A stretch of 64,000 nucleotides of DNA from Candidatus Paraprevotella stercoravium. GTDB lineage: Bacteria; Bacteroidota; Bacteroidia; Bacteroidales; Bacteroidaceae. This document shows positions 52,845 through 62,601 of the stretch, one piece after another (position 1 is the stretch's first letter; each line of letters starts with the position of its first letter). Made by a program: the position numbers and the translations under genes. The stretch lies in contig CALUIU010000003.1 of NCBI GenBank assembly GCA_944320795.1, positions 1 through 64,000 on the forward strand. The letters are read 5' to 3'. The notes below the pieces were generated by a model. The model ran no database searches, was not told the DNA's origin, and saw nothing but the letters and a program-made list of their open reading frames with translations.

Positions 52845-54716
52845 TTATCTGCCCAGAAGAACGAGCAGCACGTTAATGTCGCTTGGAGAAACGCCAGGTA
52901 TTCTTCCGGCTTGGGCCAGAGTTTCGGGGTTGATCTTGCTGAGCTTCTGACGGGCTTCGGTGGAGAGTGAATTCATATTCTCGTAGTCGAAGCGTCCGCG
53001 GATCTTGATGCTCTCCAAACGCTGCATCTTATCGGCAATGACTTTCTCGCGGGCAATGTAGCCGTGATACTTCATTTTGATTTCTGCCGCCTCAATAATT
53101 TCTTCACGGCGCTCGGTGATGCTGTCGAGCAATTGTTGCAACTGTTGGATGTAAGGTGCAATATTGAGGAGTGTGATCTGAGGACGGTTGATCACGTCAA
53201 ACAGCTTGCAACCGTAGCGCAGTGGAGTAGAGCCGAGTGCTTCGAGGCCGGCATTGATAAGCGCCGGTTTCAGGGAGAAGTTTTCGCAGAAGTGGATAAT
53301 CTCTTCAATCTTCTCTTTCTTGCGTATCCAGTTCTGGTAACGTGTCGATCCGGCCAGTCCCATTTTGTAGGCCACCTCTGTGAGTCGAGCATCTGCGTCA
53401 TCCTGGCGGAGCAGAATGCGGTATTCGGCTCTTGAGGTAAACATGCGGTAAGGTTCGTCCACACCCTTGGTGACCAAGTCATCGATCAGTACGCCGATAT
53501 AGGATTCGTCGCGATGCATGACAAACGGATCTGATCCGCCACATTTCAGCGCAGCATTGATACCGGCCACGATACCCTGTCCGGCGGCTTCTTCATATCC
53601 TGTCGTTCCGTTTACCTGTCCGGCGAAGAAAAGTCCGGAAACGATCTTTGACTCCAACGAGTGTTCCAGTTGGGTCGGATCGAAGAAATCGTATTCGATG
53701 GCATATCCCGGTCGGTACACTACCAGATCACGGAATGCCGGAATTTTTTTCAGGGCCCGGATCTGAACATCCAGAGGCAAACTGGAAGAAAATCCGTTCA
53801 GATAATATTCCTGAGTGGTTTCACCTTCCGGTTCGAGGAAAAGCTGATGTTGCTCCCGTTCGGGGAAAGTGACCAGTTTGGTTTCGATACTCGGGCAATA
53901 TCTCGGTCCGATACTTTGGATCTGTCCATTATATAAAGGAGAGTCGGGGAGTCCGCCACGCAGTACCTCGTGCACTTCAGGATTGGTGAAGCACGTCCAG
54001 CAGGTCAGTTGTTTCAGCGGACGATTTTCTTCCATGAATGAGAAGCGGTGGAAGTCATGCTCGCCTTCCTGTATGGTCATATCCTCAAAGTGCACACTCC
54101 GTCCGTCGATACGTACCGGAGTTCCGGTCTTCATTCTGCCGGCCGTAATGCCGTGGCGTGTGATGGATTCGGTCAAGTGGTAAGAAGCCGGTTCGGCCAC
54201 ACGGCCCCCCGGTATTTGTGTATGGCCGATATGCATCAGGCCGTTGAGGAACGTTCCGGCAGTCAGTACGACGCACTTGGCCTGGATGGTCAGGTCGAAG
54301 TATGTGCGTACCCCTTTGACTTCTTTATTTTCTACAATGAGTTCTTTTACCTGATCCTGCCAGATATGCAGATTGGGTGTGTTCTCCAGAATCTCTCTCC
54401 AGTGCCAGATAAATTTTCCGCGGTCACACTGGGCGCGCGGACTCCACATGGCCGGTCCTTTGGAGCGGTTTAACATGCGGAACTGGATGGAGCTTCGGTC
54501 GGTCACGATACCCATGAATCCTCCTAAGGCATCCACTTCGCGTACGATCTGTCCTTTTGCGATACCGCCCACAGCCGGGTTGCAGCTCATCTGCCCGATC
54601 TTGTTCATGTCCATGGTGATCAGACAGGTTTTGGCTCCGATATTGGCGGCAGCGGCAGCGGCCTCGCATCCGGCATGTCCTGCTCCGATCACAATTACGT
54701 CGTATTTAAAATCCAT
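52845..54716 (-). CDS. mnmG: tRNA uridine-5-carboxymethylaminomethyl modification enzyme MnmG (GidA)
   Basis: A 623-residue FAD enzyme that, with MnmE, modifies U34 of certain tRNAs. The N-terminal dinucleotide fold reads VIVIGAGHAGCEAAAAAANIG, followed by CNPAVGGIAKGQIVREVDALG. Further signatures are PRAQCDRGKFIWHWR, LTAGTFLNGLMHIGH, GRMKTGTPVRIDGRSV, CPSIETKLVTFPER and the C-terminal GRIPGVSPSDINVLLVLLG. A minus-strand -7 box TACTTTTG (54743-54750) is about 27 bases before the ATG. Confidence 0.96.
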   Translation of the reverse strand: MDFKYDVIVIGAGHAGCEAAAAAANIGAKTCLITMDMNKIGQMSCNPAVGGIAKGQIVREVDALGGFMGIVTDRSSIQFRMLNRSKGPAMWSPRAQCDRGKFIWHWREILENTPNLHIWQDQVKELIVENKEVKGVRTYFDLTIQAKCVVLTAGTFLNGLMHIGHTQIPGGRVAEPASYHLTESITRHGITAGRMKTGTPVRIDGRSVHFEDMTIQEGEHDFHRFSFMEENRPLKQLTCWTCFTNPEVHEVLRGGLPDSPLYNGQIQSIGPRYCPSIETKLVTFPEREQHQLFLEPEGETTQEYYLNGFSSSLPLDVQIRALKKIPAFRDLVVYRPGYAIEYDFFDPTQLEHSLESKIVSGLFFAGQVNGTTGYEEAAGQGIVAGINAALKCGGSDPFVMHRDESYIGVLIDDLVTKGVDEPYRMFTSRAEYRILLRQDDADARLTEVAYKMGLAGSTRYQNWIRKKEKIEEIIHFCENFSLKPALINAGLEALGSTPLRYGCKLFDVINRPQITLLNIAPYIQQLQQLLDSITERREEIIEAAEIKMKYHGYIAREKVIADKMQRLESIKIRGRFDYENMNSLSTEARQKLSKINPETLAQAGRIPGVSPSDINVLLVLLGR

Positions 54717-54781
54717 GTTTAAAGAGATGTTTTTAGTGTTTGCAAAAGTAATGTATTTTTAGGAATATATTGGATATTTCC

Positions 54782-54812
54782 TTTGTGCAATCACGGATTT
54801 AGATTAAATTTG
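54782..54812 (+). promoter_or_regulatory. Promoter of the fumarate reductase operon
   Basis: TTTG (54782-54785), a 19-base spacer and TAAATTTG (54805-54812) match both elements of the Bacteroides consensus exactly. This leaves a leader of about 65 bases before the ATG at 54885, in keeping with strong expression. Confidence 0.82.
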
Positions 54813-54884
54813 CATCTTGTAGTAAGTGTACCAAGTATACTATTTTCTTAATTTAATTTTTAAATAATTTAATTTCAATCATTT

Positions 54885-55562
54885 ATGTGGTTATGTGATT
54901 CATCTATTGGACGTAAGGTTGTGATGTCAGTAACTGGTATTGCCCTGGTCCTGTTCTTGACGTTCCATGCGTCAATGAACGTTGTGGCACTGTTCTCTGC
55001 AGAAGGCTACAACATGATTTGTGAATTCCTGGGCGCAAACTGGTATGCAGTAGCTGCTACCCTCGGTCTGGCTGCCTTGGTAGTGATTCATATCATTTAT
55101 GCGTTCTGGCTGACTATCCAGAACCGTCGTGCCCGCGGTAACAACCGTTACGATGTCACTGCAAAACCTGAAAAGGTAGAATGGGCTTCACAGAATATGT
55201 TGGCTCTGGGTGTGATCGTGGTTTTGGGTATGTTGCTGCACTTGTACAACTTCTGGTACAACATGATGTTCGCTGAGTTGTTGGGTGATCCTTACATGGG
55301 TGGTATTCATGCAACAGACGGCTACGGATACATCGTGCAGACTTTCAGCAATCCGGTTTACACGGTATTGTATGTAATCTGGTTGTTCGCTATCTGGTTC
55401 CACCTGACTCACGGTTTCTGGAGTGCTATCCACACTTTGGGCTGGAACGGTAAGATCTGGTTCAACCGTTGGAAAGTTATCGGTAACATCTACTCTACAG
55501 TAGTGATGCTGATGTTCCTTGTAGTAGCTTTGTATTTCTCTTTTTGCGGTAGCTGCTGCTAA
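54885..55562 (+). CDS. frdC: Succinate dehydrogenase/fumarate reductase cytochrome b subunit
   Basis: A 225-residue membrane anchor of the di-heme type (one larger subunit, not separate C and D). It has five hydrophobic segments, and candidate heme-ligand histidines in [35 protein letters not shown] and [13 protein letters not shown]. It passes electrons from menaquinol to the FrdAB subunits. An unusual cysteine-rich end (CGSCC) is seen. It is the first gene of the operon, 35 bases before the flavoprotein gene. Confidence 0.93.
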   Translation: MWLCDSSIGRKVVMSVTGIALVLFLTFHASMNVVALFSAEGYNMICEFLGANWYAVAATLGLAALVVIHIIYAFWLTIQNRRARGNNRYDVTAKPEKVEWASQNMLALGVIVVLGMLLHLYNFWYNMMFAELLGDPYMGGIHATDGYGYIVQTFSNPVYTVLYVIWLFAIWFHLTHGFWSAIHTLGWNGKIWFNRWKVIGNIYSTVVMLMFLVVALYFSFCGSCC

Positions 55563-55597
55563 TTAAAATTCACGAATCATTAAATAGAAAAAGTATT

Positions 55598-57580
55598 ATG
55601 ACTAAGATAATCGATTCAAAAATACCTGAAGGTCCAATAGCTGAGAAATGGACCAATTATAAAGCACACCAGAAATTGGTGAACCCGGCAAACAAGCGTC
55701 GCTTGGATATCATTGTAGTAGGTACCGGTCTGGCCGGAGCTTCTGCTGCCGCTTCATTGGGTGAGATGGGATTCCGTGTGTTCAACTTCTGTATTCAGGA
55801 CTCTCCTCGTCGTGCTCACTCTATCGCTGCTCAGGGTGGTATCAATGCTGCCAAGAACTATCAGAACGACGGTGACTCTGTTTATCGTTTGTTCTACGAT
55901 ACCGTAAAGGGCGGTGACTACCGTGCCCGTGAAGCTAACGTTTATCGTTTGGCTGAGGTTTCTAACGCTATCATCGACCAGTGCGTGGCTCAGGGTGTTC
56001 CTTTCGCTCGCGAATACGGTGGTATGTTGGCTAACCGTTCATTCGGTGGTGCTCAGGTATCTCGTACTTTCTATGCAAAGGGTCAGACAGGTCAGCAGTT
56101 GCTGTTGGGTGCTTACTCTTCATTGAGCTGTCAGGTAAATGCCGGTACTGTTAAATTGTATACCCGTTATGAGATGATGGATCTGGTTATGATCGACGGC
56201 CGTGCTCGCGGTATCATCGCCCGTAACCTGGTGACCGGTAAGCTGGAGCGTTTCGCTGCTCATGCAGTAGTTATCGCAACCGGTGGTTATGGAAACACTT
56301 ACTTCCTTTCTACGAACGCTATGGGATGTAACTGTTCTGCCGCTATGCAGTGCTACCGTAAGGGAGCTTGGTTCGCTAACCCTGCTTACGTTCAGATCCA
56401 CCCGACTTGTATTCCTGTACACGGAGACAAGCAGTCTAAGCTGACTTTGATGTCTGAGTCTCTGCGTAACGACGGTCGTATCTGGGTTCCTAAGAAGATT
56501 GAAGATGCCAAGGCATTGCAGGCTGGTACCAAGAAGGGTAGCGATATTCCGGAAGAGGATCGTGACTACTACTTGGAGCGTCGTTATCCGGCATTCGGTA
56601 ACTTGGTTCCTCGTGACGTGGCTTCACGTGCTGCCAAGGAGCGTTGCGACAAGGGCTTCGGCGTAAACAATACCGGTTTGGCCGTATTCCTCGACTTCTC
56701 AGAAAGTATCGAGCGTCTGGGTATCGACGTTGTATTGCAGCGTTATGGTAACCTGTTCGATATGTACGAAGAGATCACTGACGTAAATCCAGGTGAGTTG
56801 GCTAAGGAAATTAACGGTGTGAAGTACTACAACCCAATGATGATTTATCCGGCTATCCACTACACAATGGGTGGTATCTGGGTAGACTATGAGTTGCAGA
56901 CTTCAATTAAGGGTCTATTCGCTATCGGTGAGTGTAACTTCTCTGACCACGGTGCAAACCGTCTGGGTGCTTCTGCATTGATGCAGGGATTGGCTGACGG
57001 TTACTTCGTATTGCCTTACACCATCCAGAACTATCTGGCTGACCAGATCACTGTTCCTCGTTTCTCTACCGATCTGCCTGAGTTTGCAGCTGCAGAGAAA
57101 GACGTACAGAGCCGTATCGATCACCTGATGGGTATCCATGGCAAGCGTTCTGTAGATTCTATCCACAAGGAACTGGGTCATATCATGTGGGAGTACGTAG
57201 GTATGGGCCGTACAGAAGAAGGTTTGAAGACTGCTTTGGTTCGCCTGAAAGAGATCCGTAAGGAATTCGAAACAAACTTGTTCGTTCCGGGTTCTAAGGA
57301 AGGTGTGAACGTTGAGTTGGAGAAGGCTATCCGTTTGAACGACTTCATCACTATGGGTGAGTTGATCGCTTACGATGCATTGAACCGTAACGAGTCTTGT
57401 GGTGGTCACTTCCGTGAAGAGTACCAGACCGAGGAAGGCGAGGCTAAACGTGATGACGAGAACTACTTCTATGTAGCTTGCTGGGAGTATCAGGGTTCTG
57501 ACGACAAGGCTCCGGTATTGTACAAAGAGCCTCTGGTTTACGAAGCAATCAAGGTACAGACTCGTAACTACAAGAGCTAA
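55598..57580 (+). CDS. frdA: Fumarate reductase/succinate dehydrogenase flavoprotein subunit
   Basis: A 660-residue FAD subunit carrying the fumarate/succinate active site. FAD-binding features are [20 protein letters not shown] and [19 protein letters not shown], which holds the His that binds FAD covalently. Catalytic-site segments are [32 protein letters not shown] and [18 protein letters not shown], then [20 protein letters not shown]. Codon use is strongly biased (CGT, GGT, GCT), unlike the neighbours, as expected for an abundant protein. In Bacteroides this complex works mainly as fumarate reductase in succinate/propionate production. Confidence 0.96.
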   Translation: MTKIIDSKIPEGPIAEKWTNYKAHQKLVNPANKRRLDIIVVGTGLAGASAAASLGEMGFRVFNFCIQDSPRRAHSIAAQGGINAAKNYQNDGDSVYRLFYDTVKGGDYRAREANVYRLAEVSNAIIDQCVAQGVPFAREYGGMLANRSFGGAQVSRTFYAKGQTGQQLLLGAYSSLSCQVNAGTVKLYTRYEMMDLVMIDGRARGIIARNLVTGKLERFAAHAVVIATGGYGNTYFLSTNAMGCNCSAAMQCYRKGAWFANPAYVQIHPTCIPVHGDKQSKLTLMSESLRNDGRIWVPKKIEDAKALQAGTKKGSDIPEEDRDYYLERRYPAFGNLVPRDVASRAAKERCDKGFGVNNTGLAVFLDFSESIERLGIDVVLQRYGNLFDMYEEITDVNPGELAKEINGVKYYNPMMIYPAIHYTMGGIWVDYELQTSIKGLFAIGECNFSDHGANRLGASALMQGLADGYFVLPYTIQNYLADQITVPRFSTDLPEFAAAEKDVQSRIDHLMGIHGKRSVDSIHKELGHIMWEYVGMGRTEEGLKTALVRLKEIRKEFETNLFVPGSKEGVNVELEKAIRLNDFITMGELIAYDALNRNESCGGHFREEYQTEEGEAKRDDENYFYVACWEYQGSDDKAPVLYKEPLVYEAIKVQTRNYKS

Positions 57581-57617
57581 TTAACGGTGTGTTCAACGAT
57601 TATTAAAGACAAAAACA

Positions 57618-58376
57618 ATGGAAAAAAATATTTCATTTAAACTTAGATATTGGCGTCAGAACGGACCGAAAGATAAAGGTCACTTCGACGAGCGCGAGAT
57701 GAAAGACATCCCGGGCGATACTTCATTCCTGGAAATGCTCGATATCCTGAACGAGCAGTTGGTTGAGGAAGGCAAGGAGCCATTCGTATTTGACCACGAC
57801 TGCCGCGAGGGTATCTGCGGTATGTGCTCTCTGTACATCAACGGTACTCCACACGGTAAGACTGAGCGCGGTGCTACTACTTGTCAGTTGTATATGCGTA
57901 AGTTCAACGATGGTGATACCATCACTGTTGAGCCATGGCGTTCTGCCGGTTTCCCGGTTATCAAGGACTGTATGGTAGACCGTACAGCATTCGATAAGAT
58001 CATGCAGGCCGGTGGTTATGTAACTTTGCGTGCCGGACAGCCACAGGATGCTAACGCGATCCTGATTCCGAAGCAGAATGCTGACGAGGCTATGGACTGC
58101 GCAAGCTGTATCGGTTGCGGTGCTTGTGTTGCTGCATGTAAGAACGGTTCAGCTATGTTGTTCGTTTCTTCTAAGGTTAGCCAGTTGGCTCTGTTGCCAC
58201 AGGGACGTCCTGAGGCTGCACGCCGTGCCAAGGCCATGATCGCCAAGATGGATGAGCTGGGATTCGGTAACTGTACCAACACTCGTGCTTGTGAGGCTGT
58301 TTGTCCGAAGAACGAAAGCATCGCCAACATCGCCCGTTTGAACCGTGAGTTCATCAAGGCTAAGTTGAACGACTAA
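57618..58376 (+). CDS. frdB: Fumarate reductase/succinate dehydrogenase iron-sulfur subunit
   Basis: A 252-residue electron-transfer subunit with three clusters: a plant-ferredoxin-type [2Fe-2S] site (CREGICGMCSLYING and a further Cys in ATTCQLYM), a [4Fe-4S] site (CASCIGCGACVAAC) and the third-cluster ligands in CTNTRACEAVCPKN. It shares the codon bias of frdA and lies 37 bases behind it. A strong terminator follows, so the operon is frdCAB. Confidence 0.96.
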   Translation: MEKNISFKLRYWRQNGPKDKGHFDEREMKDIPGDTSFLEMLDILNEQLVEEGKEPFVFDHDCREGICGMCSLYINGTPHGKTERGATTCQLYMRKFNDGDTITVEPWRSAGFPVIKDCMVDRTAFDKIMQAGGYVTLRAGQPQDANAILIPKQNADEAMDCASCIGCGACVAACKNGSAMLFVSSKVSQLALLPQGRPEAARRAKAMIAKMDELGFGNCTNTRACEAVCPKNESIANIARLNREFIKAKLND

Positions 58377-58427
58377 TAAGCGCTCTACGGGGCTGAAAAT
58401 GCCTCATAGACGGTTTAAATAAAAGAT

Positions 58428-58457
58428 AAGCGGAACTGCCGGATGGCGGTTCCGCTT
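58428..58457 (+). terminator. Intrinsic terminator of the frd operon
   Basis: A 13-bp stem with one wobble pair (58428-58440 with 58445-58457), a GGAT loop, then TTTGTTTTTG. Confidence 0.88.
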
Positions 58458-58816
58458 TTTGTTTTTGTTATATCTGAGTTATCTATTCAAAGGTCCTCGA
58501 AAAGAAGGCTCCTTAGGAGATGTAGAATTGAAGACTTAATCTTTTGTGACGGAGTTAACCATTCTGTAGGTTTTCCATCAGAAATAGAAAATCTACAGAT
58601 TTTGTTTTGTCTTTCCATTTTTCAGAAGAAGGCTTTGAGGGCATACTCTAAAAAATGAATATCAGACTTTAGAATTTCCGTACAGAAGGGGAGAATCCAG
58701 TAAAAAATGAAATCTCAATGCCTTGAAATGAAGGTAAATGCCTGATATTTTGTTAGTTATCTATAAAAATAAAGAAACGAGAAATAAGTCAAATAGAAAT
58801 AATCTGTTAAAATAGA

Positions 58817-58864
58817 GAAAATGCAGTTCAAAATCATTAAAAGTGACTTTTAAACTGCATTTTC
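58817..58864 (-). terminator. Terminator-like hairpin after dprA
   Basis: A perfect 12-bp outer stem (58817-58828 with 58853-58864) with a second palindrome inside (TTAAAAGTGACTTTTAA). It lies about 24 bases past the dprA stop on the minus strand and leads into a T-rich run. Confidence 0.7.
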
Positions 58865-58887
58865 TTCTTGATATCCTCATTGAATCT

Positions 58888-60006
58888 TCAGAGCAGTCGG
58901 TACATTCCTCCGCTGAGCTGTTTGATGATGCCTTTCATCTCCAGATTAAACAGAAAGGCGCTCAATTTATGTACGGGCAGATTTGTGGCAACGGTCAGCA
59001 TATTGATCTGAAGTTTGTCATGCTGGCGCAGACAGTCCACGATACGCTGTTCCTCTTCACATAAGTCCGGGAACAGCTCGAAACAGCTTTTTCCGTTATT
59101 CTCTTCCTTTTTCTTGCAGGGCCACCCCATAGCTTCCATGAATCCCTGAGCCGATTCTAATAAGGCCGCCTTACTGTCACGGATCAGCCGGTTGCAGCCC
59201 TGTGAGTAAGGATCTCCGATACGTCCCGGAAAAGCGAATACATCCCGATGATAGCTGGAAGCAATGTCGGCGGTAATCAGTGCCCCGCCTTTCTCGGCCG
59301 ATTCCACTACAATGGTAGCATCGCTGATGCCGGCCACAATGCGGTTACGGCGCACAAAGTTTACCTTGTCCGCATTCGTTCCGCTCATAAATTCGGTGAG
59401 CAGTCCGCCTTGTGTCATCATCTGTATGGCGGTGTCGCGATGCATACGCGGATAAATCTGGTCCAACCCATGTGCCAGTACGCCAACGGTGGGCAGGCCG
59501 TTTTCCAGAGCTCTGCGATGCGCCTGAATATCCACGCCATAAGCCAGTCCGCTGACGACCAGCACTTCGGGGCACAGTTCGCTCAGTTCGCGGATAAAAC
59601 GGCTGCAAATGTCCTTACCATACTCTGTGCAGTGGCGGGTGCCTACGATATTGATGATGCGGCTTTGGTTTAGTGACACATTTCCTTTAAAGAATAATAG
59701 GATAGGAGCGTCCGGACATTCCTTCAGCCGTTGTGGATAGGCCGCATCGTGAAAGCACAAGCAATCCACTTTCTTTTCCATGACAAAGCGCACTTCCTCT
59801 TCGGCACGGATGAGTTGTTCATCCATGTGTGCTACGGCCTCGACCAACTTTTCCGAAGCATCCGGAAGCACCTGTTTCAAGTCTTTCCGGTTTTCGAACA
59901 CTGCGGTGGCGCTACCCAGTTCTTGCAAGAGAATGCGTTGATTCGTAGGATTCAGCCGGGGCACCCGTGTAAGCGCCATGGTATAGATGATTTCCTGTTC
60001 GGTCAT
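58888..60006 (-). CDS. dprA: DNA-processing protein DprA
   Basis: A 372-residue protein of the DprA/Smf family, which binds single-stranded DNA and loads RecA during natural transformation. The extended Rossmann fold is seen in INIVGTRHCTEYGKDICSRF, VVSGLAYGVDIQAHRRALE, VLAHGLDQIYPRMH, GGLLTEFMSGTNADKVNFVR and RNRIVAGISDATIVVESAEK. The C-terminal winged-helix DML1-like domain follows. Its start overlaps the thioesterase stop by 4 bases. Confidence 0.95.
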   Translation of the reverse strand: MTEQEIIYTMALTRVPRLNPTNQRILLQELGSATAVFENRKDLKQVLPDASEKLVEAVAHMDEQLIRAEEEVRFVMEKKVDCLCFHDAAYPQRLKECPDAPILLFFKGNVSLNQSRIINIVGTRHCTEYGKDICSRFIRELSELCPEVLVVSGLAYGVDIQAHRRALENGLPTVGVLAHGLDQIYPRMHRDTAIQMMTQGGLLTEFMSGTNADKVNFVRRNRIVAGISDATIVVESAEKGGALITADIASSYHRDVFAFPGRIGDPYSQGCNRLIRDSKAALLESAQGFMEAMGWPCKKKEENNGKSCFELFPDLCEEEQRIVDCLRQHDKLQINMLTVATNLPVHKLSAFLFNLEMKGIIKQLSGGMYRLL

Positions 60007-60413
60007 TCGCTGATATATTTTTCAAGAACCGCAAACAATTCCGGAGATTCGGCCAGACGTCCGTTTACGACGCATACCGTGTCCACCTGTGCTTTGATGG
60101 CACATTTCATATCCGGCAGACGGAAGATGTCCTGATAGAATACGAACTTGATGCCTTCCTTCTTCAGACGCAGTTTGCTGACAAACTCGTCTCCGCTTTT
60201 CAGTGGAGTCTTGAAAGCGATGTTCAGTCGTGCCACTACCGCATCAATACCCCGGTTATGAAGGTCGGCAAAGCTCACGCCCGTAGAAAGCAGAAACTCA
60301 TGCCGTGTGTGTTCCATATAATGCTGGTAATTGGCGTTGTTGACGATTCCCTGAAGGTCGCACTCATAATCACGTACCTTCATTTTCAGTTCATAACAGT
60401 ATTTATCTTCCAT
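60003..60413 (-). CDS. 4HBT/YbgC-type acyl-CoA thioesterase
   Basis: A 136-residue hotdog-fold protein. The active-site segment is VRDYECDLQGIVNNANYQHY followed by MEHTRHEFL, with the Asp of the 4-hydroxybenzoyl-CoA thioesterase class. RLNIAFKTPLKSGDEF is also typical. The natural acyl-CoA or acyl-ACP substrate is unknown. It overlaps dprA by 4 bases and the DUF2851 gene by 11 bases. Confidence 0.88.
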   Translation of the reverse strand: MEDKYCYELKMKVRDYECDLQGIVNNANYQHYMEHTRHEFLLSTGVSFADLHNRGIDAVVARLNIAFKTPLKSGDEFVSKLRLKKEGIKFVFYQDIFRLPDMKCAIKAQVDTVCVVNGRLAESPELFAVLEKYISE

Positions 60414-61722
60414 GATTATTTTGTTTTTTATTCGATTTCAAAAATTCATAGCCAAAGCGGCAGCGCAGGCATTCGTGCCGGTCGCAATATTCCTTTTTCA
60501 ACTGGATCAGAGCCTGACTGTCGGCCGCATGCTGCACCTCCAGTCCACACTGCCGCCACAGGCGGATAATGTGATTCTCTTCGGGCTTGAGCTGTTCCAA
60601 CAGTCCCACGGCCTGCTCCTGATAGCGTGTGTCATTCAGATAGCGGCCGTATGCAAAAAGGGTGGGGATGATGGTGTTGATAATGATCAGATCTATGGAA
60701 CCGCGTCCCATCCGCTTCGTGCTGTGTGGTGACGGATAGCCGAATAGGAAATGCGTTTCCCAATATTCGCTGGTCTGGAATTGCAGCTTCCGGCGCAGTT
60801 CGTCGATGTCGCTGATGTCTCGGATAATGGAAAAGTTCAGTTTCTCCTCCTGATACATACGGCTGATTTGCGACAGACGGATGTGCGGAAAGTTCTGTGG
60901 CCGTGTGCGCATGAAGCGCCAACTGTCTGCCGCCAGCGGAGTCAGCTCAAACTTATGGCGCAGATACGCATATTCCTTTTGCAGGCGCAGGAAATACTCA
61001 TCGTTCAGGGCCGCTTCGCGTTCTTCACGGTCCATGGCATCGGAATCCAACAGACCGGCCTGTCCCATAAAGAAGGCTTCAGTCTGAAACAGACTGTCGC
61101 GATGCTTGGCGATGGCCTGAAACGGAATCCGTCGTGCCCAGCGCTCAAAGGCGTCCCCATTCAGTCCGAAACCGAAGTTACGGGCCAGTGTGATGAAGAA
61201 AGCCTGTTCCCAGTCGCCGTTCTGCTGTTTGAGGCGTTGCAGTACCAGTTCCGACCGTTCCTGTAGTCTTTCATAGACCAAAGCGCTCATCCAGCTATGT
61301 ATCATAAAGCCACTCAATGTCCGGATGATTTCATGGCAGCGGGGATAATCGTCCGATGCCTTCAATATGTTATACTGTTGGACAACTTCTTCCGACACCG
61401 GCAACTGTACTTGTGGCACTGTCTTGTGATCAGCCGTAACTACAGGGCAGTTCATCTGTTCCGTTACATGCAGAATCACATTATTATATGCCGCATCTTT
61501 GTCGTGCCCATGCTGAAACCACTCCGACGAATGGCGATGCACTTCTACATTGCCGATCCATGTCGTATCTCCTATCTTGATTTTCGCATTGAAAAAGTCC
61601 GGTCCGGAGTTTGTGTTCTGAGTTCCGGGGTCAATTACTTCAATTTTTTCCCCGGTTTCTGTGCATAAAGGCGTCAGCGGAAATATTTTGTGTTTCCAAA
61701 TAAATTGCAACAGTTTTTCCAT
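60403..61722 (-). CDS. DUF2851-family protein
   Basis: A 439-residue soluble protein of a family common in Bacteroidetes and without known function. The N-terminal part contains NTNSGPDFFNAKIKIGD and TTWIGNVEVHRHSSEWF. The spacing of Asp, then Glu within a strand (GNVEVH) recalls the PD-(D/E)XK nuclease core, but this is only a visual resemblance. The C-terminal end has four cysteines (CGLEVQH, CDRHECLRCRFG) that could bind a metal or cluster. It heads the DUF2851-thioesterase-dprA operon. Confidence 0.8.
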   Translation of the reverse strand: MEKLLQFIWKHKIFPLTPLCTETGEKIEVIDPGTQNTNSGPDFFNAKIKIGDTTWIGNVEVHRHSSEWFQHGHDKDAAYNNVILHVTEQMNCPVVTADHKTVPQVQLPVSEEVVQQYNILKASDDYPRCHEIIRTLSGFMIHSWMSALVYERLQERSELVLQRLKQQNGDWEQAFFITLARNFGFGLNGDAFERWARRIPFQAIAKHRDSLFQTEAFFMGQAGLLDSDAMDREEREAALNDEYFLRLQKEYAYLRHKFELTPLAADSWRFMRTRPQNFPHIRLSQISRMYQEEKLNFSIIRDISDIDELRRKLQFQTSEYWETHFLFGYPSPHSTKRMGRGSIDLIIINTIIPTLFAYGRYLNDTRYQEQAVGLLEQLKPEENHIIRLWRQCGLEVQHAADSQALIQLKKEYCDRHECLRCRFGYEFLKSNKKQNNHGR

Positions 61723-61785
61723 GGTATGCCGGTTTTATATCCATATTATTTCTATACAAATGTAACGAATTTAAATTCAAATCCC

Positions 61786-61793
61786 TATCTTTG
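61786..61793 (+). promoter_or_regulatory. -7 box of the dapB promoter
   Basis: TATCTTTG matches TAnnTTTG and lies 16 bases before the ATG at 61810. It makes the longer open frame from 61690 unlikely as coding. No exact -33 TTTG is seen. Confidence 0.55.
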
Positions 61794-61809
61794 CCAAACA
61801 AAAACACAG

Positions 61810-62571
61810 ATGAATATGAAAATAGCATTGATTGGTTACGGCAAGATGGGCCGTATGATTGAGCAGATTGCGCTGAGCAGAGGACACGAAATTGTAAGCA
61901 TCATTGATATTGACAATCCTCAGGATTTCGATTCTGAGGCATTCCGCAGTGCCGATGTGGCGATAGAGTTTACCGCGCCTCATGTGGCTTATGATAACTA
62001 TTTGAAAGCTTTCAAACACCACGTAAAGGTGGTTTCCGGTTCTACCGGATGGCTTGAGGAGCATGGAGATGATGTGCGCCGTATGTGTCGTGAGGAAGGA
62101 CAGACTCTGTTCTGGAGTTCCAACTTCAGTCTGGGAGTAGCCATCTTCAGCGCCGTGAACAAGTATCTGGCCCGTATCATGAACCGTTTTCCGGAATATG
62201 AAGTGAAGATGGAGGAAGTGCACCATATCCACAAACTCGATGCTCCGAGCGGAACCGCCATTACTCTGGCCGAAGGCATTTTAAGTGAGCTGGACCGCAA
62301 GGACAAATGGGTGAAAGGTACCCTGTTGGCTCCGGACGGTACTTTGAGCGGCAGTGACGAGTGCCAGCCATCCGAGTTCCCGATCGACAGCATCCGTCGT
62401 GATGAGGTTCCGGGCATTCACTCCATTTCATACGACAGTGAGGCTGATAAGATTACCATCACACACGATGCCCACAACCGCAAGGGGTTTGCTTTGGGCG
62501 CTGTGTTGGCTGCCGAATATACGGCAAACCACACCGGACTGCTTACGATGGACGATCTGTTCCAGTTCTAA
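61810..62571 (+). CDS. dapB: 4-hydroxy-tetrahydrodipicolinate reductase
   Basis: A 253-residue NAD(P)H-dependent enzyme of the lysine/diaminopimelate pathway. The nucleotide-binding loop is IALIGYGKMGRMIEQI, and the catalytic segment is EEVHHIHKLDAPSGTAITLA with the conserved His pair and Lys. FALGAVLAAEYTANHTGLLT closes the protein. The ATG at 61816 is an equally possible start two codons further on. lepB follows after 30 bases. Confidence 0.95.
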   Translation: MNMKIALIGYGKMGRMIEQIALSRGHEIVSIIDIDNPQDFDSEAFRSADVAIEFTAPHVAYDNYLKAFKHHVKVVSGSTGWLEEHGDDVRRMCREEGQTLFWSSNFSLGVAIFSAVNKYLARIMNRFPEYEVKMEEVHHIHKLDAPSGTAITLAEGILSELDRKDKWVKGTLLAPDGTLSGSDECQPSEFPIDSIRRDEVPGIHSISYDSEADKITITHDAHNRKGFALGAVLAAEYTANHTGLLTMDDLFQF

Positions 62572-62601
62572 AAGCTAACTAACCTCAAGAAGATAAACAT
62601 C

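Larger units (their letters stand above)
58377..58887. other. Convergent intergenic region between frdB and dprA
   Basis: No gene is supported. It holds the frd terminator (58428-58457), a second terminator-like hairpin followed by T-rich sequence (58564-58575 with 58587-58598), and a hairpin that ends the dprA operon (58817-58828 with 58853-58864). The AT-rich rest shows nothing I can name. Confidence 0.5.
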
